Below are positions 34,922-44,129 of a stretch of 64,000 nucleotides of DNA, one piece after another (the stretch's first letter is position 1; each line of letters opens with the position of its first letter). The notes beneath the pieces were generated by a model. That model was not told the origin of the DNA, made no database searches, and was given only the letters and a program-made list of their open reading frames with translations. Made by a program: the position numbers and the translations under genes. Source of the stretch: Streptomyces glomeratus (lineage in GTDB: Bacteria > Actinomycetota > Actinomycetes > Streptomycetales > Streptomycetaceae); assembly GCF_021462825.1 (NCBI RefSeq), contig NZ_JAKEEB010000018.1, forward strand, positions 62,001 through 126,000, read 5' to 3'.

Positions 34922-34999
34922 ACGGCTGGGACGCGATCCCTGCCCCGCCGTTTCACGGCAGTATGCGGTGGGGGCGTTCGACCTTGCCGTAGGTCTGGT

Positions 35000-35024
35000 C
35001 CAGCGGGGCGGTAAGCCCCGCTGG
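35000..35024. terminator. Hairpin terminator of the diaminopropionate operon
   Basis: CCAGCGGGGC (35000-35009) and GCCCCGCTGG (35015-35024) form a perfect 10-bp stem around GGTAA, 55 bp downstream of the sbnA stop on the minus strand. It marks the end of the five-gene operon. Confidence 0.7.
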
Positions 35025-35078
35025 TCACAGATCCGACGGCCGGTGTCGTCGGGCAGCACTTCGTGGGCCGGCGTAGAC

Positions 35079-36107
35079 CTAGGTCTCCGGGCGTCGGCGC
35101 GAGGCCCGCGGGATGGGCTGGCCTCCCCGGGGATCCTTCATGGTCCCTTCGGAGTCGAGGAGGATCCGGTCGCCGTACAGGGCTTCCAGCCAGTTGCTCT
35201 GGTAGATGGTGTCGAGGTAGCGCTCGCCGAGGTCCGCGGCGATGGCCACCGAGGTCAGACCGTGCGGGTCGTGGCGGGTCAGCCAGTCCATCGCGCCGCT
35301 GACCACCGTCCCGGTGGAGCCACCGAACAGGAACCCTCGCCGGGCCAGACGGTGGCAGGCACGGATGGTGTCCGCCTCCTCCACCCGCATCACGTCGTCC
35401 ACGAAGGACTCGTCCAGCAGCGGCGGGCGCATGCTCATGCCCAGGCCGGGGATCATCCGGCGCCCCGGCTTGCCGCCGAAGGCCACCGAGCCGACGCTGT
35501 CCACGGCGACGATCCGCACGGGCCTGCGCCACTGGCGGAAGTAGCGCGCGCAGCCCATCAGCGTCCCGGTGGTGCCCGCCCCGATGAACAGCACGTCCAG
35601 CTCCGGGAAGTGCTCGGCGATCTCCGGCGCCGTGGTGCGGTAGTGCGCCCGCCAGTTGCCAGGGTTGGTGTACTGACCGAGCCACACATACCGGTCGTCG
35701 GAGGCGCACAGCTCGCGGACGTAGTCGATGCGCGCGCCGAGGAAGCCGCCGTTGGCGTCCAGGTCGGCGACGATGTGTACCTGGCTGCCCAGCGCCTCCA
35801 TCAGGAGTCGGGTCGACAGATTGCATCGGGAGTCCGTGACGCACAGGAACCGGTAGCCCTTGCTGGCGGCGATCATGCTGAGCGCCACGCCCAGGTTGCC
35901 GGACGAGGACTCGACGAGGATCGAGTCCGGCTTCAGGACTCCTTCCCGTTCGGCCGTCTCCACCATCTCGATGGCGGCCTTCAGCTTGATCGAGCCCGCG
36001 AAGTTGAAGCCCTCGCACTTCAGGTAGAGAGAACGCCCGAAGATCGGCTCGAGGTCGACGTACAGCTGGCTTTCGTTGAAGGCGTGAGGAACGGTTATCA
36101 CGGGCAC
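35079..36107 (-). CDS. sbnA: SbnA-type PLP synthase for diaminopropionate biosynthesis
   Basis: A 342-residue cysteine-synthase-fold PLP enzyme of the SbnA group, which joins O-phospho-L-serine and L-glutamate into N-(1-amino-1-carboxyethyl)-glutamate. The PLP lysine is in 'FNFAGSIKLKAAIEM' (Lys41), the phosphate loop is 'VESSSGNLGVALS' (about 68-73), and a second Gly loop is 'IGAGTTGTLMGCARYFR'. GTG 36107 is chosen because AGGAGG lies 6 bases upstream. It is the last gene of the operon, 37 bp after sbnB, its partner enzyme. A plain cysteine synthase is less likely given this pairing. Confidence 0.9.
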   Translation of the reverse strand: MPVITVPHAFNESQLYVDLEPIFGRSLYLKCEGFNFAGSIKLKAAIEMVETAEREGVLKPDSILVESSSGNLGVALSMIAASKGYRFLCVTDSRCNLSTRLLMEALGSQVHIVADLDANGGFLGARIDYVRELCASDDRYVWLGQYTNPGNWRAHYRTTAPEIAEHFPELDVLFIGAGTTGTLMGCARYFRQWRRPVRIVAVDSVGSVAFGGKPGRRMIPGLGMSMRPPLLDESFVDDVMRVEEADTIRACHRLARRGFLFGGSTGTVVSGAMDWLTRHDPHGLTSVAIAADLGERYLDTIYQSNWLEALYGDRILLDSEGTMKDPRGGQPIPRASRRRPET

Positions 36108-36144
36108 GGTGGCCTCCTGGTGCCAGGGCTGAAGCAAGGCGCCT

Positions 36145-37212
36145 TCAGCCGTATCGGCGCAGCTCGTGGAAGAAGTCGTCGATGAGGTGGAGGTGTCCGG
36201 CCCGGGCGGCTTCGTCGTAGACGTACTTGCCGACGGCGAGGTCGAGGACGCCGAGCCCGAAGGGCGAGAAGATCACCGTTCGGTCGGCCGGCGGGGTCGC
36301 CTGCCCGGTCATGACGTCGTTGAGAGTGCCGTCCAGGAAGTCGCGGTTGCCGGTGGCCTGCTCCGCGAGATGGGGCGAGGTGTCGGCCTTCAGACAGTGC
36401 TCGACGTCGTCCACGTAGTTGGCCGAGGCGAGCAGGATCCGGGGGTCGAGGTCGCGCAGGGACACGTGCAGGACCAGCGGATTGTGGCTGAACCACGCCG
36501 GGTCGGTGACATGGGGTTTGCCGGCGACGGTGGCGAAGACCACCAGGTCGCTGGAGCGGATCAGGTCCTCGGCGCTGTCGTGGACGGTGACCTGCCCGGT
36601 GGACGGGGACTGCCGCAGATAGCCGCAGAAGCCGGAGGTGCTGTCGGCGGACAGGTCGTGCACACCGATCGTGTCGAACGCCCAGCCGGTGCCGATGAGG
36701 AAGGAGTGGATGTACCGGGCGATCAGGCCCGCCCCGAAGAATCCGACTCGGGCGGGGCGCGGCCGGGTGCGGCTGAGCCAGTCCGCTGCCAGCGCGGCGG
36801 ACGCCGCGGTTCTGGTGGCGCTGATGATGGAGCTTTCCAGGCAGGCCAGCGGGTAGCCGGTCTCCGGGTCGTTGAGGATCAGCACCGCGGAGGCCCTGGG
36901 CAGCCCGGCGGAGACATTGCCCGGGAAGCTGGAGATCCATTTCACGCCGTCGACCCGCACGGACCCGCCGATGGAGGCCGGCAGGGCGATGATCCGGGCC
37001 GTCGGGCGGTCGCGGAAGCGCAGGAAGTACGAGGGTGGGTTGACCGAGTCCCCTGCGCCGTGCAATCGGTAGGTGGTCTCGACCAGTTCCACGATCTGTT
37101 TCTCGCGTCCGGCGAGTGTCTGCTGGACCTGGGCACCGGAGATCACCGCGAAGGTCGGCGCGGGGCCCCGCGGCGGCGCGGCCTCGGTGGCGGAGGACGG
37201 CAGGGTCGTCAT
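36145..37212 (-). CDS. sbnB: SbnB-type dehydrogenase for diaminopropionate biosynthesis
   Basis: A 355-residue ornithine-cyclodeaminase/mu-crystallin-fold NAD enzyme. SbnB oxidatively cleaves the SbnA product to L-2,3-diaminopropionate and 2-oxoglutarate. The substrate-binding 'RVDGVKWISSFPGNV' and the catalytic-lysine region are present, and the Rossmann fingerprint is 'VGFFGAGLIARYIHSFL' (about residue 160). It starts at ATG 37212, overlapping the dioxygenase stop (ATGA). The length matches the SbnB family. With sbnA it supplies Dap to the operon's NRPS. Confidence 0.9.
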   Translation of the reverse strand: MTTLPSSATEAAPPRGPAPTFAVISGAQVQQTLAGREKQIVELVETTYRLHGAGDSVNPPSYFLRFRDRPTARIIALPASIGGSVRVDGVKWISSFPGNVSAGLPRASAVLILNDPETGYPLACLESSIISATRTAASAALAADWLSRTRPRPARVGFFGAGLIARYIHSFLIGTGWAFDTIGVHDLSADSTSGFCGYLRQSPSTGQVTVHDSAEDLIRSSDLVVFATVAGKPHVTDPAWFSHNPLVLHVSLRDLDPRILLASANYVDDVEHCLKADTSPHLAEQATGNRDFLDGTLNDVMTGQATPPADRTVIFSPFGLGVLDLAVGKYVYDEAARAGHLHLIDDFFHELRRYG

Positions 37213-38213
37213 CGCTGGCTCACCTCCGGGGTGGGGTCGCTGTCGGGGAGGCGCTGCGGTTCGGCCATGCCGACCAGCACCCGGCGCTCTCCGGAGAAGG
37301 CCTCGCGGCTGTGCGCGGTGCGGATGTTGTCGACGAGCATCAGGTCCCCGGGCTGCCAGGGCTCGCGCCGGGTGTGCTCCTCGTAGGTGCTGTTGATCAG
37401 CTGGATGACGTCCTCGCCGATGGGGCTGCCGTCGCCGAAGCGGGTGTTGAACGGCAGCCCGTCCGCGCCGTAGACGTCCACCAGGTACTCGCGCACCTCC
37501 GGGGCCAGCGTCCACTCGTTGAGGAAGGCGATCTGGTTGAACCAGCAACGCCGGCCGGTGCCCGGGTGCCGCACCACTGCGCTGCGGCGCTGCCGTGTGC
37601 GCAGTGACCCGTCCGGCTGCCAGGCGAACTCGATGGCGTGGGTGAGGCAGTAGTGCTCCACGGCGGCGTGGTCGTCGGTGCCGAACGACTCCTCCAGGGA
37701 CGCCCCGATCTCGTCGTTGTAGCTGCGGGTGAGCAGCCAGCCCTCGCGTTCGAAGCGTTCGGTCAGCGTGGCGGGCAGCGCCTGGAGCATGCGCTCCGCG
37801 TCGGCGACGGCGGTCGCGCCGCCCTGGTCGGGCGCGCTCAGACAGGCGAAGAGCATCAGGCCGGGAACCTCCAGCCGGTAGCTCAGTTCGTGGTGCATGC
37901 ACATGGGCTGGTTGTCCGGCCAGGCAGCGGAGGAGTACAGCCCGGGGCCGTGGCTCTGCCGGGGGGCGAACGCCTCCCTCTCCGTCATCAGACCGTCGGT
38001 GAGTCCGGCGAAGACGGCGCCCACCTGGCCCGTGTCCCGTAGTCCGAGGCCGCGGACGAGAAGCGCTCCGTGCTCGGTGACCTGCCCGCGCAGTGCGTCG
38101 CGGTGCCCGGCCGCCCAGCCGGCCGGATCGCCGGGCGGGTCGACGTGCAGGATCGGGGGCCTGTCCGGCGGCAGCTCCACCTCGAGCAGTGATGCCGGGG
38201 ATGAGGAGGACAT
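37209..38213 (-). CDS. TauD/SyrP-like Fe(II)/2-oxoglutarate dioxygenase
   Basis: A 334-residue clavaminate-synthase-like (TauD) oxygenase. The facial triad begins with H-x-E in 'MCMHHELSYRLE' (His107, Glu109), and the distal His lies in 'MLVDNIRTAHSREAFSG', followed by the 2-oxoglutarate-binding Arg in 'ERRVLVGM'. NRPS-linked members (SyrP-type) hydroxylate the beta carbon of an amino acid, often while it is tethered to a carrier domain. Here the likely substrate is Dap or the Dap product (inference). 41 bp after the NRPS and overlapping sbnB. Confidence 0.88.
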   Translation of the reverse strand: MSSSSPASLLEVELPPDRPPILHVDPPGDPAGWAAGHRDALRGQVTEHGALLVRGLGLRDTGQVGAVFAGLTDGLMTEREAFAPRQSHGPGLYSSAAWPDNQPMCMHHELSYRLEVPGLMLFACLSAPDQGGATAVADAERMLQALPATLTERFEREGWLLTRSYNDEIGASLEESFGTDDHAAVEHYCLTHAIEFAWQPDGSLRTRQRRSAVVRHPGTGRRCWFNQIAFLNEWTLAPEVREYLVDVYGADGLPFNTRFGDGSPIGEDVIQLINSTYEEHTRREPWQPGDLMLVDNIRTAHSREAFSGERRVLVGMAEPQRLPDSDPTPEVSQR

Positions 38214-38254
38214 CTCGGTTTCCTTTCGATTGCCCCCCGCGGACTCGGGGAGGA

Positions 38255-41200
38255 TCAGGAGGAGGTCAGCACTTCCGCCACGCCCAGGACGGCCCGTGCC
38301 GCTTCGGCCGGTCGGGTACGCGGGAAGTAGTGGCCTCCTTCGGCGAGTTCGTGCAGGTCGACGCGGTCCACCAGGAGCTGCCAGCCCCGGTGGCGGTCGG
38401 GGGGCCCGGACGTGTACGGGTCGTCGGCGGCGAGGACCACGGTGACCGGCGCGGACAGTTTCGCCGTCGGGGGACTTTCCAGGACGTCGGCGAAGTAGCG
38501 GTGTGCGGACACGCAGTCGTGCCGGTAGGCGGCACCGACGTGCTCGGCGTGCTGCGCAGTCAGCTCCCCCAGTTCGGTGTAGCCGCTGTCGGCGGTCAGC
38601 CGGGCGGCGATCTCGGTATTGCTCCGCCCCGTCAGCTCGGCGATGGCCGAGCGCCGCTCGGCGGCGGTGCCGAGCAGCTGGGCGCCGATGAACACCCGGG
38701 GGACGTCCACCCCGGCCTCCAGCAGCCTCCTCGCCGTCTCGAGCGCCGGAGCGGCGCCCGAGGAGTGCCCCCAGAGCATGACCCTGGTGAGGCCCCGTCC
38801 CTCGATCTCGGCGCTGACCCGCTCCACCACCCGCGTGATCGGCGCGAACGGCTCGTTCCGCGCGGCCAGGTCATGGCCGGGCAGGTCGACGGCGTAGACC
38901 GCCGTCCCGCTGCCGGCAAGGGCGCCGGCCATGGGCTGGAAGTTGACGGCGTTGCCGCCCGCGTAGGGGAAGCACACCAGGGCGCAGTCCGGCGCACCGT
39001 CGGGCGCGGACAGTGGCTGAAGCAGCTCGGCGCGCCGCTGGGCCGCGCCGTCGAGGAGCGCGGCGAGATCGGCGAGCACCGGGTTGCGGGTGATGTCCTT
39101 CAGGGACACCGCCCGGCCCAGGGCGATGGTGAGTTTCACCGCCGACAGGGAGGTGCCGCCGGAGTCGAAGAAGTGGTCCTGCCGGCCGATGTGGTCCTGG
39201 GGGACGCCCAGCAACTCCGCCCAGGCCGCGGCGAGCTTCCGCTCGGAGGAGGTGCGCGGTTCCTGGAATTGCTTCCCGGCGGGGCCGGCGTCCGCGGCCG
39301 AGGCGGTCTGCTGGGCGATCGCGGTCAGGGCCTTCCTGTCGATCTTGCCGTTGGCCGTCAGCGGCAGGCTCTGCCGCCAGTGGAAGGCCGAGGGAACCAT
39401 GTAGGCGGGCAGCACGGCGTTCAGCGCCTGCCGCAACGCGTCCGCGGGCTGGCACCGGCCGGTGTAGAACGCGATCAGGTGCGCGCTGCGGCCCGCCAGC
39501 TCCGCGACGACCACCGCACCGTCCCGTACTCCGGGCACCCTGAGCAGGTTGTTCTCGACCTCTCCGATCTCGATGCGGAAGCCCCGGATCTTGACCTGGT
39601 GGTCCCGGCGGCCGAGGAATTCCAGTGCGCCTCCCGGGTGCCAGCGTCCCCAGTCGCCTCCCAGGTAGAGCCGCTCGCCCGGCCGGTAGGGATCGTCCAG
39701 ATACGCCTCGCGGGTCCGCTGGGGGTCGTTGACGTACCCTCGGCCCACACACACCCCGGAGAACGCGATCACGCCCGGGGCGCCCAGCGGCACCAGTGAC
39801 AGATGCTCGTCGACGACATAGACGCGCACGTTGTTGACGGCCCGTCCCAGGAGCACGCGTTCCGGCACCCGGTCCATGACCTCGTGGTTGGTGTCGTCGG
39901 AGGTCTCGGTCAGCCCGTAGGCGTTGACCAGCTTGATCCCCGGCTGGATCGTGAACCAGCGCTGGACCAGCTCCCGCTTCAGCGCCTCGCCGGTCACGGA
40001 CACACACGTCAGGTCGGGCAGTTCGCGGGGGTGCTGCTCCAGGTACGACACCACCACCTCGAGGTAGGAGGGAACGACCTGGAGGACACCGACCCGGCCG
40101 CGGGCCAGCGTGTCGACGAACTGCTCGACGTCGACGATCACGTCCTGCCGGACCAGGAGGGTCCGCCCGCCCACCAGCAGCCCGGCGAGCAACTGCCACA
40201 GCGAGATGTCGAAGCACTGCGGGGCCGTCTGCGCCACCACCCGCCCCTCGCCGATGCCCAGGTCGTCGATCTTGGCGTAGAGGTGGTTGAGCATGCCCTC
40301 GTGTTCGCACATCGCACCCTTCGGCTCGCCGGTGGAGCCGGAGGTGAAGTAGATGTAGGCCAGTTGGTCGGGCGTGACCTTCACCGAGACATCGCTGTCG
40401 GCCTGCTGTTCCGCGTACGCCGTCTCGACCGGCAGCCTCTCGATGTCGGGCAGCAGGGCCAGGGCCTTGTCGAGCGTGTGCGTGCTGCCGGACTCGGTCA
40501 GCACCAGCCGGCATCCGGAACGCGCCAGTGTCGCCTCGATACGGCCGGCCGGGAAATGCGGCTCGATCGGCAGGTACACGCCCCCTGCCTTGAAGACCGC
40601 GAGCACGGCGGCCAGCCAGTCGAGGTTGCGCTCGGTGACCACACCGACGACGCCCTCCCGGCCGAGCCCTCGGACCAGCAGCGCCCGGGCCAGCCGGTTC
40701 GCGCGGGAGTTCAGCTCCGCGTACGTCCATGTACGGTCGCCGTGCACAGCGGCCACCGCCTCGGGGTGGGCCCGAACCCGCTGCTCGAACAGCTCGTGCA
40801 CCCGATGCTCCGGCAGGGTCCGCCGGGGCCCGGCCAGTCCGTCGATCTGACGCCGCACCTCCTCCTCCGACAGCAGGCTCTGCCGTGCGTGCTCGGCCTC
40901 CGCATCGGCCGTCATCAGCCTGAGCGCGGTGAGGTGATAGCCGCCGATCCGGGCCGCGCAGTCGGCGCTCAGTGCCTCCGTGCGATAACGGAGGCGCAGC
41001 AGCGTCCGCCCGCCTCGCTCCTCCCAGTCCACCGCGAGCACCGTGGTGTCGGCGAGTGCGTTCCCGGCGCCCGCCGGGTCGAGGACCACCTCGTAGGACG
41101 GACCGGCCACGCCCAGCTCACGGCGCAGTTCCTCCACCGGGTACGTTCGGTGCGCGAGCAGCTCCGCCGCGCTGCGATGGACGGTCGAGACCAGCTCACG

Positions 41201-41518
41201 CCAGGTGGGGGGAGCGACGGTCAGCCGGCACGGCAGCGGGCCGCCGTCCGCCCCGAAGGCGTAGCCCGTCACCACCTCCTGCTCACCCGACAGCGCGGCC
41301 AGCACCTTCGCGTGCGCGGCCAGCAGGACCGCGCTGACCGGCACCTCCAGCTCCCCCGCCAGCGCGTGCACCGCCTCCGCGGTGTCTCCCGGTACCACCG
41401 TCTCGTACGCGGCGACGCCCACCGCCGGATCCGGCGCCCACCGGGGAATCGCGGTGGAGCCGCCGGCGGCCAGCACACGGCTCCAGAACTCCCGGTCCGC
41501 GTTCACGTGCGCTTCCAT
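38255..41518 (-). CDS. NRPS: truncated condensation-A-PCP-thioesterase
   Basis: A 1087-residue synthetase. Residues 1-220 align with the back half of a condensation domain but lack the H-H-x-x-x-D-G catalytic motif. The adenylation domain (about 240-730) has core motifs 'YFTSGSTGEPKG' (390-401), 'NAYGLTETS' (532-540) and 'NGKIDRKAL' with Lys725. The carrier serine is Ser790 in 'DSGGTSLSAVKL'. The C-terminal thioesterase has 'WGHSSGAAPAL' with Ser919. My manual ten-residue pocket reading is D-I-W-Q-S-T-A-D-D-K; two Asp residues could bind a side-chain amine, consistent with diaminopropionate (inference). Start ATG 41518 has GAGGAAGG upstream. Confidence 0.9.
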   Translation of the reverse strand: MEAHVNADREFWSRVLAAGGSTAIPRWAPDPAVGVAAYETVVPGDTAEAVHALAGELEVPVSAVLLAAHAKVLAALSGEQEVVTGYAFGADGGPLPCRLTVAPPTWRELVSTVHRSAAELLAHRTYPVEELRRELGVAGPSYEVVLDPAGAGNALADTTVLAVDWEERGGRTLLRLRYRTEALSADCAARIGGYHLTALRLMTADAEAEHARQSLLSEEEVRRQIDGLAGPRRTLPEHRVHELFEQRVRAHPEAVAAVHGDRTWTYAELNSRANRLARALLVRGLGREGVVGVVTERNLDWLAAVLAVFKAGGVYLPIEPHFPAGRIEATLARSGCRLVLTESGSTHTLDKALALLPDIERLPVETAYAEQQADSDVSVKVTPDQLAYIYFTSGSTGEPKGAMCEHEGMLNHLYAKIDDLGIGEGRVVAQTAPQCFDISLWQLLAGLLVGGRTLLVRQDVIVDVEQFVDTLARGRVGVLQVVPSYLEVVVSYLEQHPRELPDLTCVSVTGEALKRELVQRWFTIQPGIKLVNAYGLTETSDDTNHEVMDRVPERVLLGRAVNNVRVYVVDEHLSLVPLGAPGVIAFSGVCVGRGYVNDPQRTREAYLDDPYRPGERLYLGGDWGRWHPGGALEFLGRRDHQVKIRGFRIEIGEVENNLLRVPGVRDGAVVVAELAGRSAHLIAFYTGRCQPADALRQALNAVLPAYMVPSAFHWRQSLPLTANGKIDRKALTAIAQQTASAADAGPAGKQFQEPRTSSERKLAAAWAELLGVPQDHIGRQDHFFDSGGTSLSAVKLTIALGRAVSLKDITRNPVLADLAALLDGAAQRRAELLQPLSAPDGAPDCALVCFPYAGGNAVNFQPMAGALAGSGTAVYAVDLPGHDLAARNEPFAPITRVVERVSAEIEGRGLTRVMLWGHSSGAAPALETARRLLEAGVDVPRVFIGAQLLGTAAERRSAIAELTGRSNTEIAARLTADSGYTELGELTAQHAEHVGAAYRHDCVSAHRYFADVLESPPTAKLSAPVTVVLAADDPYTSGPPDRHRGWQLLVDRVDLHELAEGGHYFPRTRPAEAARAVLGVAEVLTSS

Positions 41519-41531
41519 CGCATGGCCTTCC

Positions 41532-44129
41532 TCAACTCACCGTCGGCGCGGCACCGGGTGCCGGGGACGTCGCTGTCGCCGTCGCCGGACCTACGCCGAA
41601 GGGCCAGCCGGGGGCGTCGGGGTTCTCGGCGGCGGGGTTCCCTCCCCACCGTGCGTACGGGGGCACTTCCTCGCCCTTCATGAGGAAGGAATCGGGTGCC
41701 AGCTCGGCGTTGTCTCCCACGATCACGCCGTAGTGGACATGTGCGGCGACGCCGAGGGTGCAGCCCGCACCGAGGGTGGTGCGGTCGGACTTGAAGGTGC
41801 CGTCCTCCTGGGAGTGGCACTGGATCTTGGTGCCGACGTTGAGGGTGCAGTCGTCCCCGATGGCGGTGAGCGTCCGCTCCGTCACATGGCAGCCGTCGTC
41901 GAAGACCCTGCGGCCGATGCGCACGCCCAGCATCCGCCAGAGCACGTTCTTGAAGGGGGTGCCGTTGAATACCATGAAATGCCGTTCCGGCACCTTCCAC
42001 ATGCGCTCGTGCCACCAGAAGTACGGGTCGTAGATGGAGCACAGCTGGGGCCGCAGCCTGCGGAACCTCGCGATGCAGCGCTCCACCACGGCGTAGTAGA
42101 CGGCGGTGAACCCGAGCGTGAACGCCAGATATACGGCGATCAGGAGGTACCCGAGTGCCCCGTACAGATTGAGGAAGGCCAGGCCGAGCGCCGTGAGAGC
42201 GAAGGTGTGCAGCCACCGGAGGCCCAGGAGCAGGGCCATGGAGCGCAGGTTGTAGCGGTTCTTCGCGGCGAGTCGACGGCGCAGTTCAGCGCCGCTCCTG
42301 AGGTGGTCGAACCGCGAGTCGCGCTCGACCGACCGGGGAATCTCGAAGCTCGGCGAGCCGAGCAGCCCGACGCCCTCGCGGATCTCGCCGTCGAGGGGAA
42401 CCATCACCTTGGTCGCGAGCAGGCAGTTGTCGCCCGTTCTCGCCCCTGCGGGGAAGGCGATGTTGTTGCCGATGAAGTTGTGCGGCCCGATCGTCGCCCG
42501 GGAAACCCGGAAGGACGTGCTGGAGAACTCCGCGTTGACGATGGAGAGACCGTCGGCCACCATCGTGCCCCTGCCGATGGACACCTGAAACGGGGATTCC
42601 TGCACCACTTCGGTGCCGAAGTTGGAGCCGGTCTGCTCCACATTCGTCAGGTCGTATCCGAGGCCCCGCAGGTAATGCACGATGTAGGAGCTGTCCCCGA
42701 AAAGCCAGGTGAAGAAATGGATGTTCGTCATCAGGGCGATGGCCCGCTGCGCCCCGTACTGGAAGCCGTAGAGCGGATACACCTTGTCGGGCTTGATGAC
42801 CAGGTTGAGCAGCCGGGGCCCGATGAACAGCGCGGCGAGACCGATGACGACGATACCGAAGAACAGCACCAGGGACGTGATCAGCGCGTCGGCGAAAAGC
42901 TCGGAGACGGAGTTGACGTCGGTCGGCTCCACGCGCTTTCCGAGCGCGGGCACCGCGATGAACACCATGTACAGACCGCCGATGGCCAGCGGGATGTACA
43001 GGAGGAAGAGCTGGAGCAGGGTGGCGAGGCCGAAGCAGACCCGGCGCAGCGTGCCGCACTCGGCCCGCTCGACCCTTATGTAGTCGAAGTCCGTGGGCTG
43101 CGCCGGAGATCCGTGCCAATGCTCACCGGCCGGGATGGACTCGCCCCGGTACAGGGAGGATGCGTGGCCGAGCTGGGCGCCGTCGCCCATCGACGTGTCG
43201 ATGTCGAGCACGGTCTTCTCACCGACGTACACATCGCGGCCGAGTGTGACCCGGCCCGTCTGGATACGCCCGGCGTGCGCCCGGTAGCAAAGGAAGAACG
43301 AGTCCTTGCGGACGAGCGTGTCCGGGCCGATCGTGAGCAGGTCGGTGCAGACCGGGACGGAGCGGGAGAGGATCGTGACTCTCTTGCCGATCCGCGCGCC
43401 GAGAGCCCGTAGGTACAGCACGTACAGCGGGTTGCCGACGAGGAAGACCATCGGATTGGCGTGGAGCAACGTCTTGACGATCCAGAACCGCAGATAGGTC
43501 AGGCCCCAGATGGGGAATTCACCGGGCTTCCAGCGCCCCACGAGGATCCACTTGGCCAGGATCGGGAAGGCACACACGGCGACCAAGCCCGCTCCCCCGA
43601 ACAACAACGACCGGACGTAGATGTCGCTCAGCCTCTTGCCCTCGGCGACCCATTCGTAGCCGCGGGCGGTGGCGAGCCCGGTGAGGAAGGAATAGGCCAG
43701 GAAGACCAGCAACTGGAGTGTTCCGCACAGGACATAACTCGTCGTGCTGGCCCGGGTGGGCTGAGCGAGCGCCGCCGGCGGCGCCGGCCGCGTCAGGGGC
43801 TGTCCGTCGACAGGGGTGGGAATGGCGTCCGCGAGTGCCGCCGCCAGGTGCCGGATCGTGGGGTTCCGATAGATGTCCTTCATGGACACCGAGGGAAGGT
43901 CCGACCGCTTCCTGACGCGTGCGCAGAATTGGGCCATCACCAAGGAGTTGGCGCCGAGATCTTCGAAGAAGTGACTGTCGGCCGATACGCGTTCGACGCA
44001 CACGACCTCAGCCAGTACTTCGGCGAGCTTCCTCTCGGTTTCCATGATTGACGGGCCTGCGCTGTTTCGCCTGGTGCTCGGAGGTTCGTCCGGCCCGGGT
44101 ATCACGACCTCGGCAGACTTCTCTCCCAT
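41532..44129 (-). CDS. Pls-like membrane synthase: PCP, six TM helices, three acyltransferase-like domains
   Basis: An 865-residue protein with the layout of the C-terminal part of epsilon-poly-lysine synthase. A carrier domain (serine 62 in 'FFEDLGANSLVMAQF') leads to six membrane helices (about 129-155, 173-198, 365-393, 414-446, 630-655, 656-682) that alternate with three left-handed-helix acyltransferase-like domains (about 210-345, 465-595, 705-830; hexapeptide-like runs such as 'IGDDCTLNVGTKI'). In Pls the three domains act as iterative condensation units. The adenylation domain is absent and sits on the next gene, 13 bp downstream. AAGGAG lies 6 bases before ATG 44129. It heads the operon. 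Confidence 0.88.
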   Translation of the reverse strand: MGEKSAEVVIPGPDEPPSTRRNSAGPSIMETERKLAEVLAEVVCVERVSADSHFFEDLGANSLVMAQFCARVRKRSDLPSVSMKDIYRNPTIRHLAAALADAIPTPVDGQPLTRPAPPAALAQPTRASTTSYVLCGTLQLLVFLAYSFLTGLATARGYEWVAEGKRLSDIYVRSLLFGGAGLVAVCAFPILAKWILVGRWKPGEFPIWGLTYLRFWIVKTLLHANPMVFLVGNPLYVLYLRALGARIGKRVTILSRSVPVCTDLLTIGPDTLVRKDSFFLCYRAHAGRIQTGRVTLGRDVYVGEKTVLDIDTSMGDGAQLGHASSLYRGESIPAGEHWHGSPAQPTDFDYIRVERAECGTLRRVCFGLATLLQLFLLYIPLAIGGLYMVFIAVPALGKRVEPTDVNSVSELFADALITSLVLFFGIVVIGLAALFIGPRLLNLVIKPDKVYPLYGFQYGAQRAIALMTNIHFFTWLFGDSSYIVHYLRGLGYDLTNVEQTGSNFGTEVVQESPFQVSIGRGTMVADGLSIVNAEFSSTSFRVSRATIGPHNFIGNNIAFPAGARTGDNCLLATKVMVPLDGEIREGVGLLGSPSFEIPRSVERDSRFDHLRSGAELRRRLAAKNRYNLRSMALLLGLRWLHTFALTALGLAFLNLYGALGYLLIAVYLAFTLGFTAVYYAVVERCIARFRRLRPQLCSIYDPYFWWHERMWKVPERHFMVFNGTPFKNVLWRMLGVRIGRRVFDDGCHVTERTLTAIGDDCTLNVGTKIQCHSQEDGTFKSDRTTLGAGCTLGVAAHVHYGVIVGDNAELAPDSFLMKGEEVPPYARWGGNPAAENPDAPGWPFGVGPATATATSPAPGAAPTVS

